The translations under genes were made by a program, and so were the position numbers. A stretch of DNA of 64,000 nt from NCBI RefSeq assembly GCF_004011095.1, contig NZ_CP028129.1, positions 2,294,001-2,358,000 of the forward strand, in the 5' to 3' direction. Every line of letters starts with the position of its first letter. The stretch's first letter is position 1. Below are positions 17,813 through 26,441 of the stretch, piece after piece. The notes beneath the pieces are model-generated. The model ran no database searches. It was not told where the DNA came from and worked only from the letters and a program-made list of their open reading frames with translations. The DNA comes from Rathayibacter rathayi. GTDB taxonomy: Bacteria > Actinomycetota > Actinomycetes > Actinomycetales > Microbacteriaceae.

Positions 17813-18880
17813 CGCGCCCGACCGACCGACGACTTAGATACCACCCAGTTTCTTTGAAGAGAGGCAGGGGATTCAAACCCGAATTGGCTTGCAACCTCGT
17901 CTAGCATCCGTCGCGCGCGTTCCTGTCCGATGGCCAGGTATCCGGCGAGACGCTCCTCTGAGCGGCTGCGTTCGGATGAGGTCATTAGTGCCTCGACCGC
18001 CGCGGCCGTCTGGAGCGGAGTCCTGAATCGTCGACCTGTCGCGAGGTCTTCGAGGACGACCTCTTGCTCGACCAGAGAGAGGTACGGTGCGTGATGAGAA
18101 GGAGCTGCGTCGTCCAGCCCATCGTCGAGAATAGAGTGACCGAAGCCGATAATGCAGGCATCGGCATCACGATTCGTTCGCTTCAGCAGTTCGAATGCGC
18201 GAATATAGCGACCAAGCCACGGCCTCGCGCCGCAATCCCGCTCGATGGTCACACTTGGTACCGCTCCCTCGAACTCCGCGACGGCGCCAGGCCGAGCCGA
18301 TCGAAATTCCTGCAATTCAAGGGCGTCCAGAGCCTTACCTTGGGGACCCGCGAAAACCTTCCCGTCCTTCGAGAAATATGGTCGGAACGATTGCCCATCC
18401 AAGCTTGACTCAGCCAATAAGGAAAATGTCCCTCCGAGGAGCAGCCCACTTTCCAAAAACTGGCGCGGGAAAGGCGCGCCGGAGCGGACTTCATCGGCAT
18501 CTGCAATGAATGCGTCCCACTCGCGAAGGTCTTGAATCTGTGCGCATGTCGGTCCGACGATATCTACAAAACCCGAGGCTAGATAGTCCTGGAGCTCAAC
18601 GGTATGGCCGCAGACCGTTATCTCATCGCCCGCTGCGCGAAACCTGCCGTCGTACTCGACGACCGTGCCCCCAAAATCGTCAACGTTGACACCGGTCGGC
18701 ACAAATAGAATATCACTATCGATGAGGTTTGCGGAGGCGAGCCCCGCGGCCTCGTCATCCTCGGCGAATCCGATCGCCTGCCCAGGTAAGAAGCACACGT
18801 CCCGTGATCCATGCCTCGACATACCGGCCCGCTATGCGTTCGTCGGTGACGCGCGAGCCCGAACCGGTCTTGAAAGTCAT
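17809..18880 (-). pseudogene. mpaB: daptide RiPP recognition protein (MpaB-like), probably frameshifted
   Basis: The main frame, 18822-17809 (337 codons), has the pattern of the daptide recognition protein MpaB: DSDILFVPTG, FRAAGDEITV, VELQDYLASGFVDIVGPT and ARPWLGRYIRAFE. Its first ATG (18822) has no ribosome binding site. A second frame begins at ATG 18880 behind AAAGGA and encodes VTDERIAGRYVEAWITG before running out of register; its homologous-looking N-terminus joins the main frame if one G is removed from the GGG near 18800. So a one-base insertion appears to separate the first ~27 residues. It may be a true frameshift or a sequencing error. Confidence 0.7.
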
Positions 18881-18974
18881 ATTCAGTCCTTTGAGTAACG
18901 AGAAGGAGCGACAGATTTTTCTGCGAGTGGTGCGCGCATTCGAAAAATGTCTTGAACAAGGTTGACTCTCGTTC

Positions 18975-19869
18975 GAGCGTTATTCATAAGGGGTTACCAG
19001 CCGAGTCGGTAGAGTTCGAGTTTGGTGATGGCGCGGATGAGGTTGGGGAGTTCGTGGAGTCGGCCGCGGTAGCCGGTGGCGAGTATTTTCCAGTTCTTCC
19101 AGTGGGCGATGCATCTTTCGACCGCTGATCGGATGATGGAGAGTGTCCGATTGCTGGTTTTCGTGTTGTCGTCGAGTTCACCGCCAGTGGGCTTCTTTGT
19201 CGGTGTTGTTGCGGTGGTGCCTTGATATCCGGGATCCGCGATCCATTCGACGGCGTCGAGGACAGGCTCCCAGCCGCAGAGCGTGATCGCAGCTCGATCG
19301 TGGCGCGCGCCGGCCACGGGCTCCGAGACGCACAGCAGCGAGCCTTTCAGGTCGGACGCGATCTGCACGTTCACGCCCTGCCGGTGCCGTTTCCCGGAGT
19401 AGTTCTCCCCCGCGCTGGCACGGTTCCCGGTGGGCACGTCGGTACCGTCGACCAGAAGGACCCGGCCGATCGCGGCTTCCTCTAGTGGCACGCCGGACAG
19501 GCAGCACGCTTGTTCGATCAGCGGCACGATCCGCCGGTAGATCCGCGACACGGTCGGCTGGGAGACGCCGAACAGGTCACCGACCGTCATCTGGTTCAGG
19601 TTCTGCCGCACCAACATCACCGTCACAACCACCTGCTCCCGAAGATTCAGGATCGCCACTCGCCCCGCCGACGCCGGACGGGACTGCACGATCTGCCAGA
19701 TCCGGGAAACGAGTTCCGTGATCTGCTCCGAATCAAGCCCTGTAGTAGAGTCGTAACGCATCGGCCTCTTGTCCCGAGAATAGTGAAGTGTGATAACTTC
19801 TATTCTCTCGCACGAGGGGCCGATGCCTTTCGAGCGACACGCGCAAATCAGACCTTATGAATAACGCTC
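18975..19869 (-). mobile_element. IS5-family insertion sequence, 895 bp
   Basis: The element is bounded by perfect 17-bp inverted repeats, GAGCGTTATTCATAAGG (18975-18991) and its complement (19853-19869), with a candidate 3-bp target repeat TTC on both sides (18972-18974, 19870-19872). It holds one complete transposase gene, so it may still be active. It lies about 95 bp upstream of the first daptide gene and could influence its promoter. Confidence 0.85.
18994..19761 (-). CDS. IS5-family DDE transposase
   Basis: A 255-aa transposase with an N-terminal helix-turn-helix (MTVGDLFGVSQPTVSRIYRR) and a DDE_4-type catalytic core: VDGTDVP, IADPGYQG and RSAVERCIAHWK supply the two Asp and the Glu. 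The ATG at 19761 and the stop at 18994 both fall just inside the inverted repeats. No frameshift is present. Confidence 0.9.
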   Translation of the reverse strand: MRYDSTTGLDSEQITELVSRIWQIVQSRPASAGRVAILNLREQVVVTVMLVRQNLNQMTVGDLFGVSQPTVSRIYRRIVPLIEQACCLSGVPLEEAAIGRVLLVDGTDVPTGNRASAGENYSGKRHRQGVNVQIASDLKGSLLCVSEPVAGARHDRAAITLCGWEPVLDAVEWIADPGYQGTTATTPTKKPTGGELDDNTKTSNRTLSIIRSAVERCIAHWKNWKILATGYRGRLHELPNLIRAITKLELYRLGW

Positions 19870-20009
19870 TTCGAGCCAACACGCCAGGATCTGCTAGACG
19901 GCTAAACGGACCCGCGAATAACCCAAGGGGCTTAGGTGCTCATCAACCGAGGCAATGGCGGTCGCGACGAATACCGCCGCACTCGGCAAAATCGATGAGG
20001 CAAAAACCG

Positions 20010-20255
20010 TTACCTCGCGCGGAGCAAGCGAAGACCTGTGAGGAGCAGAACGAGAGCCAAGACTCCGATGACGGCGGTGGTGGCGAAATCGAACCACGTC
20101 ACCGCTCTCCCGCCTTGCACGATCAGGAGACCGACTGCTGCGACCGCGAGGCCGACGAGCGTGATCCCGTGTCCTTTCCGGGAGCCGCTGGCGTCCGAAT
20201 CGCCTCTTGCATCCAAGCCCTCCCCGTTGTTACCGCGCGTCATCTCCCGGCCCAT
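20010..20255 (-). CDS. small two-helix membrane protein
   Basis: An 81-aa hypothetical protein with a polar N-terminus and two hydrophobic helices (ITLVGLAVAAVGLLIV and FATTAVIGVLALVLLLTGL). ATG 20255 is preferred because GGGGAGG lies 6 nt upstream. I do not recognise a family. It lies between the IS5 element and the broken epoxide hydrolase, so it may have come with the island. Confidence 0.5.
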   Translation of the reverse strand: MGREMTRGNNGEGLDARGDSDASGSRKGHGITLVGLAVAAVGLLIVQGGRAVTWFDFATTAVIGVLALVLLLTGLRLLRAR

Positions 20256-20510
20256 GCGCCCTCCCCAGTACCGCGTCAAAAGCTCTCATAGAACCATGAG
20301 GACATCTCGACGTCTTGTCCCACCTTGGCATACAGACGCCTGCCGCACAACTTGGCTGTGTAGGTCCTCGCACGACGTTTCATACGTCCGCATGCACTTA
20401 CGGTTGTCGCAGCCCTCCGTCCTGGGAAGGTTGCGCAACCCTCAGCCCTCGAGGCGGACGAACCGGTCGCCAACTTCATGGGCTTGCGTCTTGGATTGGT
20501 ACGAGGATGA
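20256..20510. other. spacer at the island edge, no supported gene
   Basis: Only shadow frames without recognisable domains cover this stretch. Base composition is lower in GC than the core genes to the right. It runs into the aberrant 3' end of the epoxide hydrolase gene. Confidence 0.4.
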
Positions 20511-21476
20511 TCAGTCCCACAATTGGCGGTTGCGCAGCCGCAGCCCGCAGGCAAACTGATCCCGTGCCGTCCGGAGCGAAGCCCACCTGGACGTCTGTCT
20601 GGACGTCTGTCGACTGCGATCGGTGACATCGTCCGCGCGCGGGTCGCTCGCCGGAACACGAGCTTGACCGAGCTCGCTCCAGGCGCGGTGCTTCTCGAGG
20701 ATCCACGCGAGCAGACCGACCGGGGAGTCCGAGAGCGCCGGAGCGAGGGTCAGCGGACGCGTCTGCTGCTGGTGCTCGTAGGCGCCCTCGTCCTGGAACC
20801 AGGTCCGCTGCTCCTCGAGGTGCACGCGCTCCTCCTCCGAGAGCGACGCCTCGTCCCACTGCCTCGGAGAGGAGACGGCGAGCAGGTGGATCCCCGCGAC
20901 CGCCTCCGGGTGGCTCTCGGCGAGGCGCGAGGTGATGCCCGCGCCGAGGTCGCCTCCGTGCGCGGCGTAGCGGGAGAAGCCGAGCTCCTCAGCCATCAGG
21001 CGGTGCCAGAGCTCGTGGGTCTGCTCGCCGGGCCGGGACCGCTGCGGCGAGAACGGGAAGCCGGGGAGCGCGGGGACGATCACGGTCGCCGCGTCGGCCG
21101 GGTCGCCGCCGAAGCGGGACGGGGCACAGAGCCGCTCCGCGAGTGCCACCAGCTCGAGCACGGAGCTCGGCCAGCCGTTGGTCAGCACGATCGGCAGCCG
21201 GCCGGAGACTTCGGCGTCGAAGCGGAGGAACGCAAGCGGCGTCCCGTCGAGGTCGGCCTGCGCCCAGGGCAGCTCCCGCATCCGCCGCTCCCCGGCCGGC
21301 CAGTCGAACTCCTCCGACCACCGCCGCGCGAGCCGCCGCAGCAGCACCTCGTCGGTGCCCGCCTCCCAGCCCTCGACCGGCCACTCGGGCGACCACCGTG
21401 TCCGCCGCACGCGCTCGCGCAGCTCGGCCCACTCGTCGGCGGTGACGGCGGGAACGGGGTGCGGTGCGCGATCCAT
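20511..21476 (-). pseudogene. epoxide hydrolase with lost C-terminus
   Basis: An epoxide hydrolase of the EHN/alpha-beta hydrolase type. The N-terminal domain (RWSEEFDWPAGERRM), the oxyanion region TNGWPSSVLE and the nucleophile motif HGGDLGAGIT are present. After WILEKHRAWSELG (about nt 20660) the sequence leaves the family and becomes low-complexity (RQTSRQTSRW) up to a stop at 20511. The C-terminal third, including the catalytic His, is missing; members are normally about 380-400 aa and this frame gives 321. The break marks the edge of the 7-20.6 kb island. Confidence 0.75.
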
Positions 21477-21517
21477 GGCCCGACGGTAGCGCGGGACCCC
21501 GGGGCGGCCGCGAGCCG

Positions 21518-22159
21518 TCAGGGCGAGGCGGTCCGGTCGGGCGCGGCCCTCCGTCGGCGTCGGCTCAGCGCCCACACGATCGCGCCCGCGAGGACCACCG
21601 CGCAGGTCAGCCCGGCGACGTGCAGGACGAGCGACAGTGCCCCCGTTCTCGGGCAGCGGGAAGCCGTACGGCACCCAGCCGTCCGTCGCTCCATGAACGA
21701 GCACCACGACGACCCAGACGATCGGGTAGGGCAGGACCACCCACAGCCACTCCAGGCGAGCTGTGTGCGATCCCCCACGACGGCTTAGTCGAGGAGGACC
21801 AGCACCGGCAGCACGCCGTGCAGGAGGGCGCTGACCCAGGGCGGAGCCGAGCCGGTGCCGGGCACGAGGGTGTTGTCGATCACGGCGACGATGATCAGGT
21901 ACGCGGTCACCGCGCCCCGCAGGTAGCCGAGCGAGGAGGGGTTCGGACGGCGGGTGAGAGCGATGGATCCGGCGACGACGAGCACCGCGCTCGCGAGGAG
22001 GCCGGTCTGGTTCGTGAAGGAGCCGAAGTAGTCGAACGGACTCGGGTCGCCGGCCGCGATGCTCAGCCCGTCGGCGTACCCGATCACCGCGAGCGCGGCG
22101 GCGCCGACCGAGATCCGGGCGATCCCGACCAGCGGACGGAACGGCATCGCGGAGCTCAC
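21518..22159 (-). pseudogene. Pr6Pr-type membrane protein, decayed
   Basis: The N-terminal 124 codons (22159-21785) form a membrane protein with FGSFTNQTGLLASAVLVV and HGVLPVLVLLD, then meet a TAA. Homologous-looking sequence continues in a second frame (LPYPIVWVVVVLVHGATDGW and YGFPLPENG) and then a third (LVLHVAGLTCAVVLAGAIVW). One nonsense codon and two frameshifts mean no full protein is made. The pattern resembles Pr6Pr family membrane proteins, of unknown function. Confidence 0.65.
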
Positions 22160-22245
22160 GAGCGCCAGCCGAGGAGGGGACGGCCTGAGCGCAGGCCCGG
22201 ACGGCGCCCCTCGCGACTCCCGGACCGACGTGGTTGGCTGGCGGG

Positions 22246-22668
22246 ATGAGAATCGAGACCCGCCAGGGCGTCCCCCTCCTGCTCGTCGACGACGACGGGG
22301 GCGCGCTCTCGACCCCCGAGGACGCCATCGCGCTCATCGGCGAGACCTACGGGAGCGACGTCGAGACGATCGTGGTTCCCGTCGGCCGGCTCGACGCCGA
22401 ATTCCTCCACCTGCGCTCCGGGATCGCGGGCGAGTTCGTGCAGAAGTTCGTCCTGTACGGCAAGCGGCTCGTGATCCTCGGCGACGTGAGCGGACCCGTG
22501 GCGGAGTCGAGCGCTGTGCAGGCCTTCGTCGCCGAATCGAATCGCGGCGACCATCTCTGGTTCACCGCCGACCTCGACGGACTCGACGCTCGCCTCCACA
22601 GCTCCAACACCGCGACCGAGCCCGGCGCCGACGGCAGAGTGGAGCCGACGCCCGGCCCCGCCCGCTGA
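22246..22668 (+). CDS. DUF4180 family protein
   Basis: A 140-aa cytosolic protein matching DUF4180: a beta-rich start (GVPLLLVDDDGGALSTPEDA), then FLHLRSGIAGEFVQKFVLYG, LVILGDVS and ESNRGDHLWFTADLDG. DUF4180 proteins are often found near regulators and have no assigned activity. ATG 22246 follows GGCGGG; a TTG four codons earlier is less likely. Confidence 0.75.
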   Translation: MRIETRQGVPLLLVDDDGGALSTPEDAIALIGETYGSDVETIVVPVGRLDAEFLHLRSGIAGEFVQKFVLYGKRLVILGDVSGPVAESSAVQAFVAESNRGDHLWFTADLDGLDARLHSSNTATEPGADGRVEPTPGPAR

Positions 22669-22699
22669 TGCCTGTGCTCCAGCTGTCCTTCACCCGCTG

Positions 22700-23323
22700 A
22701 TGCCCCTGCTCCAGCCCGGCCCCAACGGCGCACCGCCCGCGCTCGGGGGACCGGTCCGCCTCCTCCTGCTCGCCGACACGCACCTGCCGAAGCGGGCGAA
22801 GGCTCTCCCCGACGAGGTGTGGCAGGAGATCGACGAGGCCGACCTGGTCGTGCACGCTGGCGACTGGGTCGACGAAGCGACGCTCGACGCACTGGAGCAG
22901 CGGGCGTCGCTCCTCCTGGCCGTCTGGGGCAACAACGATCCGGAGGCTCTGCGCGCCCGCCTGCCCGCGGTCGCGCACGCGCGCGTCGCCGGGCTCGATC
23001 TCCGTGTGGTGCACGAGACCGGACCGGCGACCGGGCGCGAGACCCGCGCCGATGCCGCATTCCCGGGCGCTGACGTGCTGATCTTCGGCCACAGCCACAT
23101 ACCCTGGGACTCCGTCTCGCCGGCCGGTCTACGACTGCTCAACCCGGGCTCCCCGACGGATCGTCGGCGCCAACCCGCCTGCACGTACCTGACCGCCGTC
23201 GCTGAGGACGGTGCCCTCCGCGAGGTGCGCCTGAGCTCGCTCCCGCAGCGAGTACAAACCGTTCGGAGCGGCGGCGCAAGGGGGTCACAGAGCAGTGAGG
23301 TCGGCCTAAGCTCACCTGGATGA
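22700..23323 (+). CDS. YfcE/MJ0936-type metallophosphoesterase
   Basis: A 207-aa phosphoesterase. Metal-binding signatures are LLADTHLPK near residue 28, VVHAGDWVD near 51, WGNNDPE near 76, the His of RVVHETG and IFGHSHIPW near 133. These fit the calcineurin-like fold of small phosphodiesterases such as YfcE. The substrate is unknown. The Asp-His set appears complete. Confidence 0.85.
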   Translation: MPLLQPGPNGAPPALGGPVRLLLLADTHLPKRAKALPDEVWQEIDEADLVVHAGDWVDEATLDALEQRASLLLAVWGNNDPEALRARLPAVAHARVAGLDLRVVHETGPATGRETRADAAFPGADVLIFGHSHIPWDSVSPAGLRLLNPGSPTDRRRQPACTYLTAVAEDGALREVRLSSLPQRVQTVRSGGARGSQSSEVGLSSPG

Positions 23324-23766
23324 GCAGCTCACACGACCACCCCGACTCCGCGCACCTGCGCCCGGAGGGTCTCGACGACGCCACCGTGGCGGCGCTCGGG
23401 AAGCTCTCGGAGGCGCTCGAGACGCTCGAGCACGCCCGCGGTCTGCTCTACGGCTTCCACCGCCTCACCGGCGCGGCCGATCTCGCTCTCGGGGAGGCCG
23501 TCGACGCGCTGCGGGACGCCGGGCATGCAGGCGTCGCCGAGCGGATCGACGACGAGCTCGTCGGTCGCAACGTCATCGAGGGGCGCTGGAGCTTCCAGAT
23601 CGTCGAGGACTACGACGACTCCTACTACGCGGCGTTCCGCAAGCAGGAGCGCGCCGCCCGCGACGAGCTCGCCGGCGGAGCTCGCCACCTCTTCGAGTCC
23701 GAGATGAAGGAAGACCGCCGTACCGGTGGCCGCCGCCACGAGTCGCGTCCGGAGTCCGGCTCGTGA
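23320..23766 (+). CDS. conserved hypothetical actinobacterial protein
   Basis: A 148-aa, mainly alpha-helical, acidic protein (ALGKLSEALETLEHARGLLY, DDELVGRNVIEGRWSFQIVE). I recognise it as a conserved actinobacterial hypothetical without known function. Its ATG overlaps the stop of the phosphoesterase gene by 4 nt, and its own stop overlaps the next gene by 4 nt, so the three form one operon. Confidence 0.7.
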   Translation: MSSSHDHPDSAHLRPEGLDDATVAALGKLSEALETLEHARGLLYGFHRLTGAADLALGEAVDALRDAGHAGVAERIDDELVGRNVIEGRWSFQIVEDYDDSYYAAFRKQERAARDELAGGARHLFESEMKEDRRTGGRRHESRPESGS

Positions 23767-24125
23767 ACGCGGTCATCCGGATGCACGCCTCGTCACTGCG
23801 GGTCACGGCAGTCACTCCGAAGCGCGGCGGCCGCGGCACTCCCCCCGAGCCCGCGGCGACCCTGCGGCGCACCACGCTCAGCATCGACGGTCGTCGCTTC
23901 CTCCTGTCCATCTCGCTCGACACCGAGGAACTCGAGAAGCGCCTGGTCGACGCCGTACGCAACCGCGGCGACATGGTGAGCTTCACGGTCGCGGGCGAGC
24001 GCGAAGTCTGCGTACTGGTGTCGCCTGGCGTTGCCGTCATCCTCGAGCACGAGGACGTCGCGGTCGAGGATCCGGACACCGAGGACGCGCCCATCCTGTA
24101 CGACGACGTCGAATACCTGACCTGA
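23763..24125 (+). CDS. hypothetical protein, third gene of the phosphoesterase operon
   Basis: A 120-aa beta-rich protein with a basic, Pro-rich N-terminus and an acidic C-terminus (EDVAVEDPDTEDAPILYDD). No domain is recognised. The GTG start overlaps the preceding stop by 4 nt (GTGA), which supports real translation. Confidence 0.6.
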   Translation: MNAVIRMHASSLRVTAVTPKRGGRGTPPEPAATLRRTTLSIDGRRFLLSISLDTEELEKRLVDAVRNRGDMVSFTVAGEREVCVLVSPGVAVILEHEDVAVEDPDTEDAPILYDDVEYLT

Positions 24126-24212
24126 TCCGTCCGCAACCGAGATCAGACGGATCCCAGGCAGGTCGGACGGCACATCGGCGGCTCCTGACCTCGGTGACGA
24201 ACGCCGGTCGCC

Positions 24213-24974
24213 TCAGACCGCTCCGGTGCTCGCCCAGAGGTGGAACGCCGCGTACGCGCGGTGCGGTCGCCACGCCTGCGACGCGGCCTCCGCCTCCGCC
24301 GTGCTCACCCGGCCGAGCGCCTTCCGCAGCACGAGATCGCCCGCGGGGAACGCGTCCGGATCGCCGAGGAACCGCAGCGCGAGGTAGTCGGCCGTCCACG
24401 GCCCGACACCCGGGATCGCCAGGAGGACACGCCGCTGCTGCGCCCGATCACCCGCGCGGTCCAGCACCGGACCCGCAGCGAAGGCCGCAGCGACGGCACG
24501 CACCGTCCGCGCTCGCGCGTTGGTGATCCCGATCGCCGAGCGCAGGGCCTCGAACTCCGGAGCGAGCAGGGCGGTCGGAGTGGGGAACGCCAGCAGACCT
24601 CGCTCGCCCTGGACACCGAAGGCCGCCGCCGTCCGACCGCCGAAGGTGCGGGCGGCGGCGACCGACACCTGCTGGCCGAGCACGGCCATCACCGCCGCCT
24701 CGAACGCCTCCGGGTACTGCGTCGCGCGCAGCCCCGGCCGGGCAGCGACCGAGCGCGCGAGCAGCGGATCGCGGGAGAGCTCTCGGCCGATCGCCAGCAC
24801 GTCGGAGTCGAGGTCACACCAGGCGCGGACGGCCGCAGCCGCCGCCGTTAGCACGCCGGGCTGCGCCGTGACTCGCAGCCCCGTCTCCGTCACCTCCAGT
24901 GCGACCGGGTGCGCAGCACCGTCGAGGGTGAGCAGGCGCTCCAGGTGCCGGCCGTCGGCCGAGACCCGCTCCAC
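24213..24974 (-). CDS. alkA: DNA-3-methyladenine glycosylase II, 5' end unclear
   Basis: A base-excision repair glycosylase of the AlkA family. The helix-hairpin-helix and catalytic region is IPGVGPWTADYLALR followed by PAGDLVLRKAL, where the Asp is the catalytic residue; GQQVSVAAART precedes it. The first usable start is GTG 24974, but homologous-looking sequence (CSLDLPARGPFD, NLFRNHALPG) continues in frame for about 30 codons upstream with no ATG, GTG or TTG before it enters the quinone reductase gene. So the true start is missing or lies inside the upstream gene. The product may be truncated and its activity is doubtful. Confidence 0.75.
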   Translation of the reverse strand: MERVSADGRHLERLLTLDGAAHPVALEVTETGLRVTAQPGVLTAAAAAVRAWCDLDSDVLAIGRELSRDPLLARSVAARPGLRATQYPEAFEAAVMAVLGQQVSVAAARTFGGRTAAAFGVQGERGLLAFPTPTALLAPEFEALRSAIGITNARARTVRAVAAAFAAGPVLDRAGDRAQQRRVLLAIPGVGPWTADYLALRFLGDPDAFPAGDLVLRKALGRVSTAEAEAASQAWRPHRAYAAFHLWASTGAV

Positions 24975-25063
24975 TCCGGGCAGGGCGTGGTTGCGAAAGA
25001 GGTTCGCGGCGCCCGCGGAATCGAACGGACCGCGGGCCGGCAGGTCGAGGGAGCAGGTCGCGT

Positions 25064-26007
25064 TCAGGGGAGCAGCACCACCTTGCCGCGCGCGCGGCCC
25101 GACTCGACGAGGGCGAGCGCCGCAGCCGCCTCCCGCAGCGGGAAGGACGGGCCGAGTACGACCTCCAGCTCGCCGCGGCCGGCCCGCTCCAGCAGTCCGG
25201 GCCGGGCCGCGTCACGCAGAGCGGTCCCGGAGTCGGCGTTCGGTCCGCCGCCGAGCATGAGGATCCCGCCGAGGCGAGCGGCATGCTCGAATCCGGCGAT
25301 GGTCGCGATGCGAGAACGGTCGGCGACGAGGTTGACGGAGGCGTCCAGTGCCTCGTCCGTGCCCGCCGTGTCGAGTGCCGCGTCGATGCCGTTGGTCGCC
25401 AGGGCTCGCACACGATCCGCCAAACCGGCGCCGTAGCGGAGTGGCTCGGCACCGAACCGGCGGACGACGTCCTCACCGCGCTCGCTCGTCGTGCCCAGCA
25501 CCCGCGCGCCACGGGTGACGGCGAGCTGCACTGCGAGCGTGCCAACGGCTCCGCTCGCCCCGTGCACCAGGACAGTGTCCCCGGAGGAGACCCGTGTCGC
25601 CTGCACGAGGTGCTCGGCGGTCGTCCCTGCCAGCAGCAGACCGGCCGCCGACGCCCAGTCGAGCCCCCAGGCTTGGGCAGCACGGCGCTCGCCGGCGCGA
25701 CCAGCTCGGCCGTGTATCCGCCGGACACCCGGAACGCGACGACCTCGTCGCCGACGCGGATCGGGCCGAGCGGACCCTCCGACTTCTCGCCGACGGCAGT
25801 CACCACTCCGGAGACTTCACTGCCCGGCCGCACCGGCACCCGGCCGCGCCCGAACACCCCGCGCAGAAGTTTCGCGTCGGCCGGATTCACTCCCGCCGCG
25901 CGCAGCGCGATCCGCACCCGCCCGGGCGCCGGCTCCCCCGGATCAACCTCGACGGCGCGCAACGCCTCCGGCCCGTCGAACCCCTCTGCCTGCATCGCGA
26001 CGACCAT
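25064..26007 (-). pseudogene. quinone reductase (zinc-free MDR family), one-base frameshift
   Basis: An NADPH:quinone-oxidoreductase-like medium-chain dehydrogenase. The N-terminal catalytic domain starts at ATG 26007 (AGVNPADAKLLRGVFG, PGSEVSGVVTAVG). After VLPKPGG the frame is lost at a run of five C on the plus strand (25664-25668); adding one base joins it to the C-terminal half, which has the Rossmann motif VLVHGASGAVGTLA and ends GRARGKVVLLP. Length with the repair (about 314 aa) fits the family. It is either a recent frameshift or a homopolymer sequencing error. Confidence 0.8.
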
Positions 26008-26084
26008 GCGTCCCGTCTCCATTCCCGCGCCGACGCGCCTGAGCGCGACGCTAGCAGCCGCCGCCCGCCCGGCCCTCCCCCGTC

Positions 26085-26179
26085 CGATCTGCAGGACCCC
26101 ATCCGATCTGCAGGCCCCCATCCGATCTGCAGGACTTTGTACGATCTGCAGGACTTTGCACGATCTGCAGGACTTCCCC
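26085..26179. repeat. 19-bp tandem repeat, five copies
   Basis: The core CGATCTGCAGG recurs exactly every 19 bp at 26085, 26104, 26123, 26142 and 26161. The 8 bp after each core vary (for example ACCCCATC, ACTTTGTA, ACTTTGCA). The array lies between the minus-strand quinone reductase and the plus-strand TetR gene. Confidence 0.9.
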
Positions 26180-26228
26180 GCGCTCTCGCGCCGATCCCGC
26201 GGTAAAACAGCCCACCTCTGACGAATCC

Positions 26229-26389
26229 CCTGCAAATCGCACCCGCCCCCACCACACTCGCCGGAGTCGGCCCAGCAGGCGCAGGTGCGATCCGCAGGAC
26301 CCCGTACGATCCGCAGGACCGACCGCCCTTCGGCGGCGCGAGAGGCGGCAGGATCGGCTACTCCGCAGCAATCCCCTGCGAATCGCACG
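26229..26389. repeat. diverged and inverted copies of the 19-bp repeat
   Basis: Two more direct copies with CGATCCGCAGG start at 26288 and 26307, again 19 bp apart. Reverse-oriented relatives, CCTGCAAATCGCACC (26229-26243) and CCTGCGAATCGCACG (26375-26389), pair with GGTGCGATCCGCAGG (26285-26299) as imperfect inverted repeats. The whole 26008-26441 gap holds no gene; these repeats fill much of it. Confidence 0.75.
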
Positions 26390-26441
26390 CCTGCCACTCC
26401 GGCCAGAGAACGCGCGTTCCCGCACCGCCTAGCATGGAGGG

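Noticed and set aside
7257-19869. Composite transposon carrying the daptide cluster
   Set aside because: The two flanking IS copies are from different families (IS3 and IS5) and each has its own target repeat, so they did not move the cluster as a unit.
26085-26317. CRISPR array
   Set aside because: The unit is only 19 bp with 8-bp variable parts and no cas genes; it is a tandem repeat.
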